The notes beneath the pieces are model-generated. The model saw nothing but the letters and a program-made list of their open reading frames with translations. It made no database searches and was not told the origin of the DNA. A stretch of DNA of 64,000 nt from Saccharibacillus sp. CPCC 101409 (GTDB lineage: Bacteria > Bacillota > Bacilli > Paenibacillales > Paenibacillaceae). The position numbers were made by a program, and so were the translations under genes. The stretch lies in NCBI RefSeq assembly GCF_030518235.1, contig NZ_JAULSA010000002.1, positions 744,001 through 808,000 on the forward strand, read 5' to 3'. Shown here in pieces: positions 36,396-45,280 of the stretch. Each line of letters begins with the position of its first letter. Position 1 is the first letter of the stretch.

Positions 36396-37600
36396 AAGTA
36401 CTCGTAATCAACTCGGGGAGCTCCTCGCTTAAATATCAGCTGTACGACATGACCGACGAATCGGTGCTGGCCAAAGGCCTGGTGGAACGCATCGGGATGG
36501 ATTCCTCCATTCTGACCCACAAGGCGGCCGGCAAAGAAGAAGTGGTGGAAGTCAGCGAAATTCTGGAGCATAACACCGCGATCCGCAAAGTTATCGACAA
36601 GCTGACCGACAAAACGCACGGCGTGCTCGAAAGCGTCGAAGAAATCAACGCGGTCGGACACCGCGTCGTGCACGGCGGCGAATTCTTCAACGAATCCGCG
36701 CTGGTGGACAAAGAAGCGAAGAAAAATATCCGCGCGCTGATCGATCTGGCTCCGCTGCACAATCCGGCCGCGATCATGGGCATCGAAGCGTCCGAGATCA
36801 ACATGCCGGGCGTGCCGCAGGTTGTCGTATTCGACACCGCGTTCCACCAGACCATGCCGGAAAGATCGTACTTGTACGCGATTCCGCGCGTGCTGTACAA
36901 CAAATACAAAGTGCGCCGCTACGGTTTCCACGGCACATCGCACTATTACGTCAGCCTGGCTGCGGCCGAATTCCTCGGCAAACCGATCGAAGACCTCAAG
37001 ATCATCACCGCGCATATCGGCAACGGCGGCAGCCTGACGGCTATCCAGGGCGGCGTATCCGTCGATACGTCGATGGGCATGACCCCGCTCGAAGGCCTGA
37101 TGATGGGGACCCGTTCCGGCGACCTCGACCCGGCGATCGTGCCTTACGTCATGAACAAAGAAGAGCTTAGCGTCGGCGAAATGAACTCCATGCTGAACAA
37201 GCACAGCGGCCTGCTGGCCATCTCGGGCGTGAGCAGCGATATGCGCGATATTACGGACGGCTGGGAAAAAGGCGAAGCGAACGCGACGCTGGCGTTCGAA
37301 ATGTACGAATACCGTCTGCGCAAATATATCGGTTCGTACGCGGCGGCCATGAACGGCGTCGACGTGCTGGTATTCACGGCGGGCGTGGGCGAAAACTCCG
37401 CGATCGTGCGCAAAGCCGTTTGCGAAAATCTGTCGTACCTCGGCATCGAGATCGACGAAGAACTGAACAAGATCCGCTCCGGCGATCCGCGCCGCATCTC
37501 CACGCCGAACTCCAAAGTGGACGTGCTGGTCGTGCCGACGAACGAAGAACTCGTCATCGCGCGCGATACGTACCGGATCGTGGAATCGAACCAAGATTAA
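36392..37600 (+). CDS. ackA: Acetate kinase
   Basis: Interconverts acetyl phosphate and acetate with ADP/ATP. 402 residues: VLVINSGSSSLKYQLYD at the start, GHRVVHGGEFF, RRYGFHGTSHYYVS, AHIGNGGSLTAI and FTAGVGENSAIVR. Start GTG 36392 overlaps the dehydrogenase stop (GTGA), so the two are translated together. Phosphotransacetylase is not in the window. Linking a 3-hydroxyacyl-CoA dehydrogenase with acetate kinase suggests fermentative or fatty acid-derived acetyl-CoA disposal. Confidence 0.96.
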   Translation: MKVLVINSGSSSLKYQLYDMTDESVLAKGLVERIGMDSSILTHKAAGKEEVVEVSEILEHNTAIRKVIDKLTDKTHGVLESVEEINAVGHRVVHGGEFFNESALVDKEAKKNIRALIDLAPLHNPAAIMGIEASEINMPGVPQVVVFDTAFHQTMPERSYLYAIPRVLYNKYKVRRYGFHGTSHYYVSLAAAEFLGKPIEDLKIITAHIGNGGSLTAIQGGVSVDTSMGMTPLEGLMMGTRSGDLDPAIVPYVMNKEELSVGEMNSMLNKHSGLLAISGVSSDMRDITDGWEKGEANATLAFEMYEYRLRKYIGSYAAAMNGVDVLVFTAGVGENSAIVRKAVCENLSYLGIEIDEELNKIRSGDPRRISTPNSKVDVLVVPTNEELVIARDTYRIVESNQD

Positions 37601-37636
37601 TCGACCAAGTTTAACATACGGAGAGGAATGACTGTC

Positions 37637-38932
37637 ATGTCCATCAAAACAGACATCCGCGGCGTCAGCGGCCACGTCGGCGAAACCGTCCGGATCGGCT
37701 GCTGGGTGAACAACAAACGCTCGAGCGGCAAGATTCAATTTCTGCAGCTTCGCGACGGTACCGGCTATATCCAGGGAGTCGTCGTCAAAAACGAAGTATC
37801 GGAAGAAATCTGGAACGACGCCAAAAGCCTGACGCAGGAAAGCTCGCTCTACGTCACCGGCGTTATCCGCGAGGAGCCGCGCAGCAAATCCGGCTACGAA
37901 ATGACCGTAACGGGCATCGAAGTGCTGCATATCACCGAAGACTACCCGATTACGCCGAAAGAGCACGGGGTCGACTTCCTGATGGACCATCGTCATCTGT
38001 GGCTGCGTTCGACGAAACAGCGCGCGGTGATGGTCGTTCGCGCCCAGATCGTCCGCGCGGTACGCGAATTCTTCGATACCCGCGGCTTTACGCTGATGGA
38101 CCCGCCGATCCTGACGCCGTCGTCGGCCGAAGGCACGACCGAACTGTTCCATATCAAATACTTCGACGAAGACGCGTACCTTACGCAGAGCGGACAGCTG
38201 TACATGGAAGCTTCGGCGATGGCGCTGGGCAAAGTGTACTCGTTCGGACCGACGTTCCGCGCCGAGAAGTCCAAGACCCGCCGCCACCTGATCGAGTTCT
38301 GGATGATCGAGCCGGAAATGGCGTTTGTCGAGCTGGAAGAAAGTCTGGAAATTCAAGAGCAGTTCGTCAGCCATGTGGTGCAGTCCGTTCTTGCGAACTG
38401 CAAAGCCGAGCTGGAAACGCTGGAGCGCGACGTAACGAAGCTGGAGCAGATTACGGGCTCGTTCCCGCGCATCACCTACGACGAAGCGATCAAATTCCTG
38501 AACGAGAACGGCTTCGAGGTGCCGTGGGGCGAAGACTTCGGCGCGCCGCACGAAACGGCGATCGCGAATCATTACGACAAACCGGTCTTCATCACGCACT
38601 ATCCGGCGGAGATCAAAGCTTTCTATATGAAGCCCGATCCGAATCGTCCGGAAGTCGTGCTGTGCGCGGATATGATCGCGCCGGAAGGTTACGGCGAAAT
38701 TATCGGCGGCTCGCAGCGCATCGACGATCCGAAGCTGATGGAAGAACGCTTCGAGCAGCACAACCTGACTTCCGACGCGTATAAATGGTATATGGACCTG
38801 CGCAAGTACGGTACCGTTCCGCACTCCGGCTTCGGCCTCGGCCTGGAACGCACCGTAGCCTGGATCTGCGGCCTCGATCATGTTCGCGAGACGATTCCGT
38901 TCCCGCGCATGCTGTACCGTCTTTATCCGTAA
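37637..38932 (+). CDS. asnS: Asparaginyl-tRNA synthetase
   Basis: Class II synthetase charging tRNA-Asn. 431 residues: N-terminal OB-fold ([21 protein letters not shown]), motif 1 region ([18 protein letters not shown]), motif 2 ([21 protein letters not shown]) and motif 3 ([16 protein letters not shown]). ATG 37637 has GGAGAGG ten bases upstream, better than ATG 37628. It lies 36 bases after ackA with no terminator and precedes dnaD, as in Bacillus. Confidence 0.96.
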   Translation: MSIKTDIRGVSGHVGETVRIGCWVNNKRSSGKIQFLQLRDGTGYIQGVVVKNEVSEEIWNDAKSLTQESSLYVTGVIREEPRSKSGYEMTVTGIEVLHITEDYPITPKEHGVDFLMDHRHLWLRSTKQRAVMVVRAQIVRAVREFFDTRGFTLMDPPILTPSSAEGTTELFHIKYFDEDAYLTQSGQLYMEASAMALGKVYSFGPTFRAEKSKTRRHLIEFWMIEPEMAFVELEESLEIQEQFVSHVVQSVLANCKAELETLERDVTKLEQITGSFPRITYDEAIKFLNENGFEVPWGEDFGAPHETAIANHYDKPVFITHYPAEIKAFYMKPDPNRPEVVLCADMIAPEGYGEIIGGSQRIDDPKLMEERFEQHNLTSDAYKWYMDLRKYGTVPHSGFGLGLERTVAWICGLDHVRETIPFPRMLYRLYP

Positions 38933-38989
38933 GGCGCTTTACGCATGCTGCGCAGAGCCGATATCGCAGGCGGAAGGAGGAACAAGCGG

Positions 38990-39670
38990 GTGAACGACGA
39001 AGCCTGGAAGACCTGGGCCATGGGAGTCTCCCATGCGATGGAATCGCCGCAGGTTCATCTTCCTCACGCCCTGCTGCGTTTTTACCGCAAGCTGGACCTC
39101 AGCCTGGAGGAAACGATGCTGCTGATCCAGCTCATCGCTTACCGTCAAGCCGAACTGAACGATTTCCCGACGCTCGAAGAACTTCAGGAACGTACCGGAC
39201 TGGAGCCGGGCGAACTCGCCTCGAAGCTTCAGCGGCTGATCAAGGACGGCTTCCTCGCGATTCACGAAGACGAGGATACGCCGTCCGGCATCCGCTACGA
39301 ACGCTACAATCTCGCCGGCCTGTACGAGAGATTGGGCGGCTGCCTGGCGGAAGAGCGCCGCAGCCAGCGCCGGGCCGAACGCCCGGCCGTCCGCGAGGAA
39401 GAAGCGGAAACGGTCGACAACCTGTTCCGTTTGTTCGAACAGGAATTCGCCCGTCCGCTGTCGCCGATGGAATGCGAAACTATCTCCGTCTGGATCGACC
39501 AGGACCGCTATCCCGAAGAGCTGATCCAACTGGCTCTGAAAGAAGCCGTGTTCGCGGGTAAGCTTCATTTCCGCTACATCGACCGTATCCTGCTCGAATG
39601 GAGCCGCAACCGCGTCCGTACGCCCGAAGACGTCCGCGCTTATTCTCAGAAGTTCCGCGGACAACGATAA
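38990..39670 (+). CDS. dnaD: DNA replication initiation protein DnaD
   Basis: Primosome protein acting with DnaA, DnaB and DnaI at oriC and stalled forks. 226 residues: N-terminal winged helix (SLEETMLLIQLIAYRQ, PTLEELQERTGLEPGELASKLQ) and the DnaB2/DnaD C-terminal domain (LFRLFEQEFARPLSPMECE, IQLALKEAVFAGKLHFRYI, RILLEWSRNRV). GTG 38990 is nine bases after AAGGAGG; the earlier ATG 38945 lacks a site. A strong terminator follows. Directly after it the expected nth is displaced by a transporter cassette. Confidence 0.95.
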   Translation: MNDEAWKTWAMGVSHAMESPQVHLPHALLRFYRKLDLSLEETMLLIQLIAYRQAELNDFPTLEELQERTGLEPGELASKLQRLIKDGFLAIHEDEDTPSGIRYERYNLAGLYERLGGCLAEERRSQRRAERPAVREEEAETVDNLFRLFEQEFARPLSPMECETISVWIDQDRYPEELIQLALKEAVFAGKLHFRYIDRILLEWSRNRVRTPEDVRAYSQKFRGQR

Positions 39671-39671
39671 G

Positions 39672-39710
39672 AAAGACGCTCTCCGTAAATTTGGAGAGCG
39701 TCTTTTTCTT
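39672..39710. terminator. Bidirectional terminator between dnaD and the ABC permease
   Basis: AAAGACGCTCTCC and GGAGAGCGTCTTT with an 8-base loop, A and T tracts on both sides; serves two convergent genes. Confidence 0.93.
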
Positions 39711-39716
39711 TGATTT

Positions 39717-40589
39717 TTATTCTTTAACGGCTCCCACCACAATCCCCGTCACAAAATACCGCTGCAAGAACGGATACACCAGCAGGATCGGCAGCGCGCT
39801 GATGAAGATTTGCGACGCGCGGATCGTGCGCTGGGACAGATTGGCGACCGCTTCCGGATCGAGCTTCGACATATCCGCCTGCACGATGATCGTTTGCATA
39901 AAGCTCGCCAGCGGCAGTTTTTCCGAATCGCGGATGTAGATAATCCCGTCGAAGTAAGCGTTCCAGTGCCCGACCATCATAAACAGCGAGACCGTCGCGA
40001 TTACCGGCAGCGACAGCGGCAGATAGACATTGAAGAACGTGCGCAGATGGCCGGCTCCGTCGATAAACGCGGCTTCCTCCAGATCTTTCGGAACGCCCCG
40101 GAAGAAGTTGAGCAGCAAAATGATATTGAACACGGCGACCAGCCCCGGCAGGATGAGCGCCCAGAGCGAGTTCATCAGTCCCAGTTTGAGGATCAGGATA
40201 TAGCCCGGAATCAATCCGCCGCTGAACAGCATCGTGACCACGAAATACCACAGATACAGATTGCGCGCGCCGAAGACGCGGGTTTCTTTGGACAGCGCAT
40301 AAGCGGCGGTCGTATTGACGACCAGCGCCAGCGCCGTGCCGAGCACCGTACGCTGCACCGATACCCAGAGCGAGGAAAGGAAATTGGCGTTGTCGAACGT
40401 TTTGGCATAAGCTTCGAACGTAAAGCCGATCGGCCAGAACGTGACCAGCCCCGCGTTGGCGGGAGCGGTCGAACTGAGCGAGACCATCAGCAGATGCAGC
40501 AGCGGCAGCAGGCAGGCGATGGAGACGAGGGTCAGGAAGATATTGTTGCACACCGAGAAAATGCGATAAGGCAGCGTTTTGTGATACAT
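39717..40589 (-). CDS. Sugar ABC transporter permease (LplC/YtcP type)
   Basis: 290 residues, six membrane helices, of the MalG-like permease group. The EAA loop reads DLEEAAFIDGAGHLRTFFNVYLPLS near 190-215, the docking site for the ATPase. It ends just before the bidirectional terminator and starts 15 bases after the partner permease, with GGAGA ahead of ATG. With the second permease and the lipoprotein it forms an importer for an oligosaccharide; the ATPase is not encoded here, so a shared MsmX-type ATPase is likely. Confidence 0.92.
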   Translation of the reverse strand: MYHKTLPYRIFSVCNNIFLTLVSIACLLPLLHLLMVSLSSTAPANAGLVTFWPIGFTFEAYAKTFDNANFLSSLWVSVQRTVLGTALALVVNTTAAYALSKETRVFGARNLYLWYFVVTMLFSGGLIPGYILILKLGLMNSLWALILPGLVAVFNIILLLNFFRGVPKDLEEAAFIDGAGHLRTFFNVYLPLSLPVIATVSLFMMVGHWNAYFDGIIYIRDSEKLPLASFMQTIIVQADMSKLDPEAVANLSQRTIRASQIFISALPILLVYPFLQRYFVTGIVVGAVKE

Positions 40590-40604
40590 GGGGCGGTCTC
40601 CTTT

Positions 40605-41555
40605 CTAAAATATGCGGTATCCGGCGAACCGGTACGCCAGGCGGTACGAAACGGCGATCAGGATCAGGCTGATCAACGACTTGAACAAATTCACCGCCGT
40701 GGCGAAACTGAACTGTCCGCTGAGCAGACCTTCCCGATAAACGAATGTGTCGATGATGTCGCCCTGCTGATAGATCAGCGGACTGTATAGATTGAAGATC
40801 TGGTCGAAGTTGGCGTTGAGCACATTGCCCAGCGCAAGCGTCGCGATTACGATCGTGATCGGCACAAGCGAAGGCATCGTGATATGCAGCGTCTGCTTCC
40901 AGCGCGTCGCTCCGTCGACTTCCGCCGCTTCGTACAGCGCGGGATTGATACCCGACAAAGCGGCCAGAAAAATGATCGTATTGAAGCCGAATTCTTTCCA
41001 CACGTCGCTGAAAATAATCGTGAACCGGAACCAGCCGCCGTCGCCCAGGAAAAAGATCGGTTTGATTCCGAACAGGTGCACGAGAAACTGGTTGATCAGG
41101 CCGGTCTGCGCCAGCATATCGATCAGGATGCCGGACAGCGTGACCCAGGACAGGAAGTGCGGCAGATAAACAAGCGTTTGGATCGAGCGTTTCAGCGCCA
41201 TTTTTCGCACTTCGTTCAGCAGCAGCGCGAACACGAACGGCACGATCAGGTTCATGACGATCTTTGTACAGGCAAAAAACAGCGTGTTGCCGGTAATCTT
41301 GAGGAAGTAGTCGTTTTCCCACATGTATTGGAAATGCTTCAGGCCGGCCCACGGCGATTCGGCAAATCCGAGCGCGGGCTTGTAATCCTGGAAAGCCATT
41401 ACGATGCCGGTCATGGGAATATAGGAGAAAATAAAGACCAGTACGGCTGCCGGAAGCACCATAAGATGCAGAATCCACGGCTGTTTGCCGCCTTTTTTTC
41501 TGCGTTTGCGCCGCGCCGCCGTGTCGGCCGCCCGCTCGTTGATATTCGCTTCCAT
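40605..41555 (-). CDS. Sugar ABC transporter permease (LplB/YtcO type)
   Basis: 316 residues, six membrane helices after a short Arg/Lys-rich cytoplasmic tail (RRKRRKKGGK). Typical blocks are LMVLPAAVLVFIFSYIPM, MAFQDYKPALGF and the EAA loop YEAAEVDGATRWKQTLHITMP. ATG at 41555 follows GGGGGAACG on the minus strand; an open frame extends 31 codons further but without a ribosome site. It is first in the minus-strand transcript and divergent from the histidine kinase gene, sharing a 144-base control region. Confidence 0.92.
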   Translation of the reverse strand: MEANINERAADTAARRKRRKKGGKQPWILHLMVLPAAVLVFIFSYIPMTGIVMAFQDYKPALGFAESPWAGLKHFQYMWENDYFLKITGNTLFFACTKIVMNLIVPFVFALLLNEVRKMALKRSIQTLVYLPHFLSWVTLSGILIDMLAQTGLINQFLVHLFGIKPIFFLGDGGWFRFTIIFSDVWKEFGFNTIIFLAALSGINPALYEAAEVDGATRWKQTLHITMPSLVPITIVIATLALGNVLNANFDQIFNLYSPLIYQQGDIIDTFVYREGLLSGQFSFATAVNLFKSLISLILIAVSYRLAYRFAGYRIF

Positions 41556-41699
41556 TGCGTTCCCCCGTTTCAAAGTGTGTGGTGTCTCTCTAACTTCTCT
41601 GCTATATATAAATAGTATCAAGGGCCCCTGCGGGCTGATATATAACAATGTTAGGATCGATATGGTTTTATTAGGACGCCGATCCGGAGGGAGCAGCGT

Positions 41700-43541
41700 A
41701 TGCAGCCAACAGCCGTAACAGCCGGAAGCCGGGGAAAGACCCGCGGACGGTTCAGCCTATTCGCCAAAATGAACAGTTTGATCGCGATCTTGTTTCTGCC
41801 GATCGTGCTCGCGTATACGTATTCGAACGATGCCACTTTCCATGTCGTAAGCCGCGAACTGCAAACGTCGAGCGCCCGGCAGCTGACGTTTCTGTCGGGA
41901 CAGATCGACTCCAGAATCAGCCAGATGATGGACTTCAGCCTGGCCTTCTCCAGAGATCCCAATGTGCAGGACTTCAACGGATTGAATCTGTGGGGCGACC
42001 GCTACGACCGGATGCAGACCCGCTACGCGGTGCGGGAGAAAATGGTGCTGCAATCCGGCGTATCGGATATTTGGCCCGCCCGGTACGCCTTGTATTCGCA
42101 GCAGAATCGGGAGGTAATCTCGAACTATGCGCACAGCGGCGAATACGACGAAGGCTATCTCAAACGCAATATGACCGGCCAGTGGAACTACGACGACGGC
42201 CGAAGCGAAGACGCGGCAAACGGCGGCGCTTCTTCGTTTCACTGGCTCTATGCCGATTCGCTCGGCCTGCCGGGCGTGCTGACGGGCAGCAGCGCGGTGG
42301 TGGAAGCGAGCTTCAGCACGGACAATATCCGCAATATGCTCGACACGTACAAAGCGGACGGACAGGGAGATCCTTTTTATTATCGCAAAGACGAACTGCC
42401 GATCTTGAACCGCAGCGCGGACCGGGAACTGACGGACGAGCTGATTGGGGAACTCGACGCCCGGCCGCTCGAACGGACCGCCCAGCGGGTCGTCGCGCTC
42501 CGTGGACAGGATTACCTGGTCAGTTCGGCCGCTTCTTCGTATCTCGACGGTCAACTGATCGACTTCGTTCCGCTCGGCCAGGTGCTGGGTCCGATCGCGT
42601 TCAGCCGCAATTTGTTTTATTTGTCGATCGCGCTGCTGTTCGTGCTGGGCATTTCGGCTTCGATTCTGCTGTACCGCAACGTCCAGCGTCCGATCCGCAA
42701 GCTGATGGACGGGCTGCTGCGGGTGCAAAGCGGCGATTATTCGGTACGGCTGCACGCGCGAAGCCGAAACGAGTTCTCGTTCGTATTCGACAGCTTCAAC
42801 GAAATGTCGCGCCGGATTCAAGAGCTGATCGAAAATGTATTCAACGAGAAGCTTCGCGCGCGCGAAGCGACGCTCAAACAGCTGCAAGCCCAGATCAATC
42901 CGCATTTTCTGTACAACTGCCTCGGCTACATTATCAATATGGCGCAGATGAAAGACGAAGAAGCCGTAGTATCGATGGCGTTCAACTTGAGCGCGTATTA
43001 CCGCTATACGACCCGGATGGAAAAAGAAATCGCCCCGCTCAAAGAAGAAGTGAAGCTGCTCGTCAACTATCTCGGTATCCAGAAGCTGAGGAACGGGAGG
43101 ATCGATTACCGGATCGAACTGCCGGAGCCGCTGCTGGAAGCGGAGATTCCGAGATTGATGCTGCAGCCGGTCGTTGAAAACGCGGTGATCCACGGCGTCG
43201 CCAAAACGTATACGGCGGGCGAAATCCGGATTACCGGCGAAGCGGAAAACGGTTTTTGCCTGATCCGTATCGACGACGACGGACCGGGAATGACGCCGGA
43301 GCAGTATGCCGCGCTGAATCTAAAAATGACGGAAGAGCTGCGGGAAGAAATGGGCTGCGGACTCTGGAATACGCATCAGCGTATCGTCCATCAGTTCGGA
43401 ACCCGGTCGGGGCTGCGCTTCGGCCCATCGCCGGCGGGCGGCTTCCGTACCGAGATTTTCTGGGAGAGCCCGGAAAATACGCAAAACGAGCAGGCGGTCG
43501 AAGAAGAAACGTATCTGGAAATGCGGGCTTTACGCCATTGA
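41700..43541 (+). CDS. YesM-type sensor histidine kinase
   Basis: 613 residues. Membrane helix at about 25-45 (NSLIAILFLPIVLAYTY), a large extracellular sensing part, second helix near 300-320 (LFYLSIALLFVLGISASILLY), HAMP domain, then a His-kinase domain of the LytS/YesM class: LQAQINPHFLYNCLGYI with the phosphorylated His, and an ATPase domain (MLQPVVENAVIHG, IDDDGPGM). It likely senses the sugar taken up by the neighbouring transporter and phosphorylates the regulator encoded next. Confidence 0.92.
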   Translation: MQPTAVTAGSRGKTRGRFSLFAKMNSLIAILFLPIVLAYTYSNDATFHVVSRELQTSSARQLTFLSGQIDSRISQMMDFSLAFSRDPNVQDFNGLNLWGDRYDRMQTRYAVREKMVLQSGVSDIWPARYALYSQQNREVISNYAHSGEYDEGYLKRNMTGQWNYDDGRSEDAANGGASSFHWLYADSLGLPGVLTGSSAVVEASFSTDNIRNMLDTYKADGQGDPFYYRKDELPILNRSADRELTDELIGELDARPLERTAQRVVALRGQDYLVSSAASSYLDGQLIDFVPLGQVLGPIAFSRNLFYLSIALLFVLGISASILLYRNVQRPIRKLMDGLLRVQSGDYSVRLHARSRNEFSFVFDSFNEMSRRIQELIENVFNEKLRAREATLKQLQAQINPHFLYNCLGYIINMAQMKDEEAVVSMAFNLSAYYRYTTRMEKEIAPLKEEVKLLVNYLGIQKLRNGRIDYRIELPEPLLEAEIPRLMLQPVVENAVIHGVAKTYTAGEIRITGEAENGFCLIRIDDDGPGMTPEQYAALNLKMTEELREEMGCGLWNTHQRIVHQFGTRSGLRFGPSPAGGFRTEIFWESPENTQNEQAVEEETYLEMRALRH

Positions 43542-43557
43542 ACCGGAAAAGGAGCGA

Positions 43558-45171
43558 ATGAATATGCAGTTAATGATCGTCGACGACGAAATCCACTGGG
43601 TCGACAACCTGGCGATGAACAAACCTTGGCATACGCTCGGCATCGGGCAGGTACACAAAGCTTATTCCGCGCACGAAGCGCTGGAGCTGATCGACAACCA
43701 TCCGATCGATATCGTGATTTCGGACATCCTGATGCCCGAGATGAGCGGAATCGAATTGATCGAACAAATTCAAGTCCGCGACCGCAAGATCAAATGTATT
43801 ATGCTGTCGGGACATTCGGACTTCGAGTTTGCCAAGCAGGCGATCCGCCATAACGCGGTCGATTATCTGCTCAAACCGCCGACCGACGGCGAGCTGCTGG
43901 ACGCGGTCGGTTCGGCGATCCGGCAGTTGAACGCGGAGTGGGAAATGGTCGGTTCGCTGGAGCGGACAAGCCATACGCTGCGGGAGAATCTGCCGCTGCT
44001 CAGAGGACGGCTGCTGCTGGACGCGCTGGACGGCCAGCGCATGTCCGCCGAGGAATGGGCGCGCCGGCTGGACAACTACGGGCTGCCGTTCAAAGTCGGT
44101 GCCTGCGCGCTGCTGCTTGTGCGGATGGAAGAAGAATTCGGCAAATACCGCAACAACGGACAGCCGCTGATCGAATACGCGATTATCAATATGGCCGAAG
44201 AAGTGATGGGCGAATTCCTGGAGGTCTGGGGCGTCAAAGAAGAGCACGGTTACCTGGCGTTTCTGCTTCAATTCAAGCCCTGCGCGCCGCAGGGACGCGA
44301 GGTTCTGCTGGAGAAGCTGGCGATTCAGCTCCAGGTCAAAGTCAAACAGTTCCTCAAAGGCTCGCTGTCGATCGTGATGACCGAGCCGTTCGGATTTCCC
44401 GAGGAGCTGCCGGATGCGTTCGGACGGGCGATCGCGTATTTCCGCCAGATCGTCGGAGACGAGCGGGAGTTCGTGATGCGCCTGAGCGAGCCGGCCGGCC
44501 CGGCCGAGCAGGGCGCGCTGCGTTCGCTGTATTTGTCGCCTTCGCTGGAAACGCTGCTGGAAGCGGGGCGCTGGGACGAGGCGGAAGAAAAGCTGCGGAA
44601 GGTCTGCGACGAGCTGGACGACAGCTGGTCGGAATCCTGGGAACACTGCATGGAAGCCGGGTTCCTGATCGCCGCTTCCTATACCAATCTCGCGCACCGC
44701 GGCGGACATAAGCTGGAAAGTCTGCTCGGAAGCGGGATCGAGCCTCTTCAGCGCGGAGAAGCTTTCGCTTCGATCGCCAGGCTGCGGAAATGGTCGATCG
44801 AAGCGCTGCATCGGCTCAAAGAAGGCACGTCGAACGAAGTGCGCGACAATCGCTCGTCTTATGTGCGCAAAGTCCAGGCTTTTGCCGACAAAAATCTGCA
44901 TCTGGACGTCTCGCTGCGCGCGCTGGCCGATCATGTGAATCTGCACCCGACGCATTTGTCCAAGATCTACAAGATCGAGACGGGCGAAGGCATCAGCGAT
45001 TACGTGGTCAATTTGCGGATGGAGCGGGCCTGCCAGAAACTGAAGTCGACGGATAAAAAAGTGTACGAAGTCGGGTTGGAGATCGGGTATATGGACCCGG
45101 CTTATTTTATCAAAGTGTTCAAACGCCATTTCGGCATGACGCCGCAGGAATACAGGGACGGAGGGAAATAG
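43558..45171 (+). CDS. AraC-family response regulator (YesN type)
   Basis: 537 residues. Receiver domain at the N terminus (MIVDDEIHWVD, DIVISDILMPEMSGIEL with the phospho-Asp, LSGHSDFEFAKQAI, VDYLLKPP with the Lys), a middle domain of unknown role, and an AraC helix-turn-helix pair at 440-537 (LADHVNLHPTHLSKIYKIETG, VYEVGLEIGYMDPAYFIKVF). ATG 43558 is only three bases from AAGGAG; ATG 43564 has better spacing. With the kinase it should activate the transporter genes on both sides. Confidence 0.93.
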   Translation: MNMQLMIVDDEIHWVDNLAMNKPWHTLGIGQVHKAYSAHEALELIDNHPIDIVISDILMPEMSGIELIEQIQVRDRKIKCIMLSGHSDFEFAKQAIRHNAVDYLLKPPTDGELLDAVGSAIRQLNAEWEMVGSLERTSHTLRENLPLLRGRLLLDALDGQRMSAEEWARRLDNYGLPFKVGACALLLVRMEEEFGKYRNNGQPLIEYAIINMAEEVMGEFLEVWGVKEEHGYLAFLLQFKPCAPQGREVLLEKLAIQLQVKVKQFLKGSLSIVMTEPFGFPEELPDAFGRAIAYFRQIVGDEREFVMRLSEPAGPAEQGALRSLYLSPSLETLLEAGRWDEAEEKLRKVCDELDDSWSESWEHCMEAGFLIAASYTNLAHRGGHKLESLLGSGIEPLQRGEAFASIARLRKWSIEALHRLKEGTSNEVRDNRSSYVRKVQAFADKNLHLDVSLRALADHVNLHPTHLSKIYKIETGEGISDYVVNLRMERACQKLKSTDKKVYEVGLEIGYMDPAYFIKVFKRHFGMTPQEYRDGGK

Positions 45172-45280
45172 CGTGACAAAGTCCTATCGGGCCTAACAAA
45201 CTCATATAGATGCCTTCCCGCAAAAGTTGGTACAGTAACCAGTGTAAGAGAGGTCGACAAGTAAACGGGGGGATCGAGCA

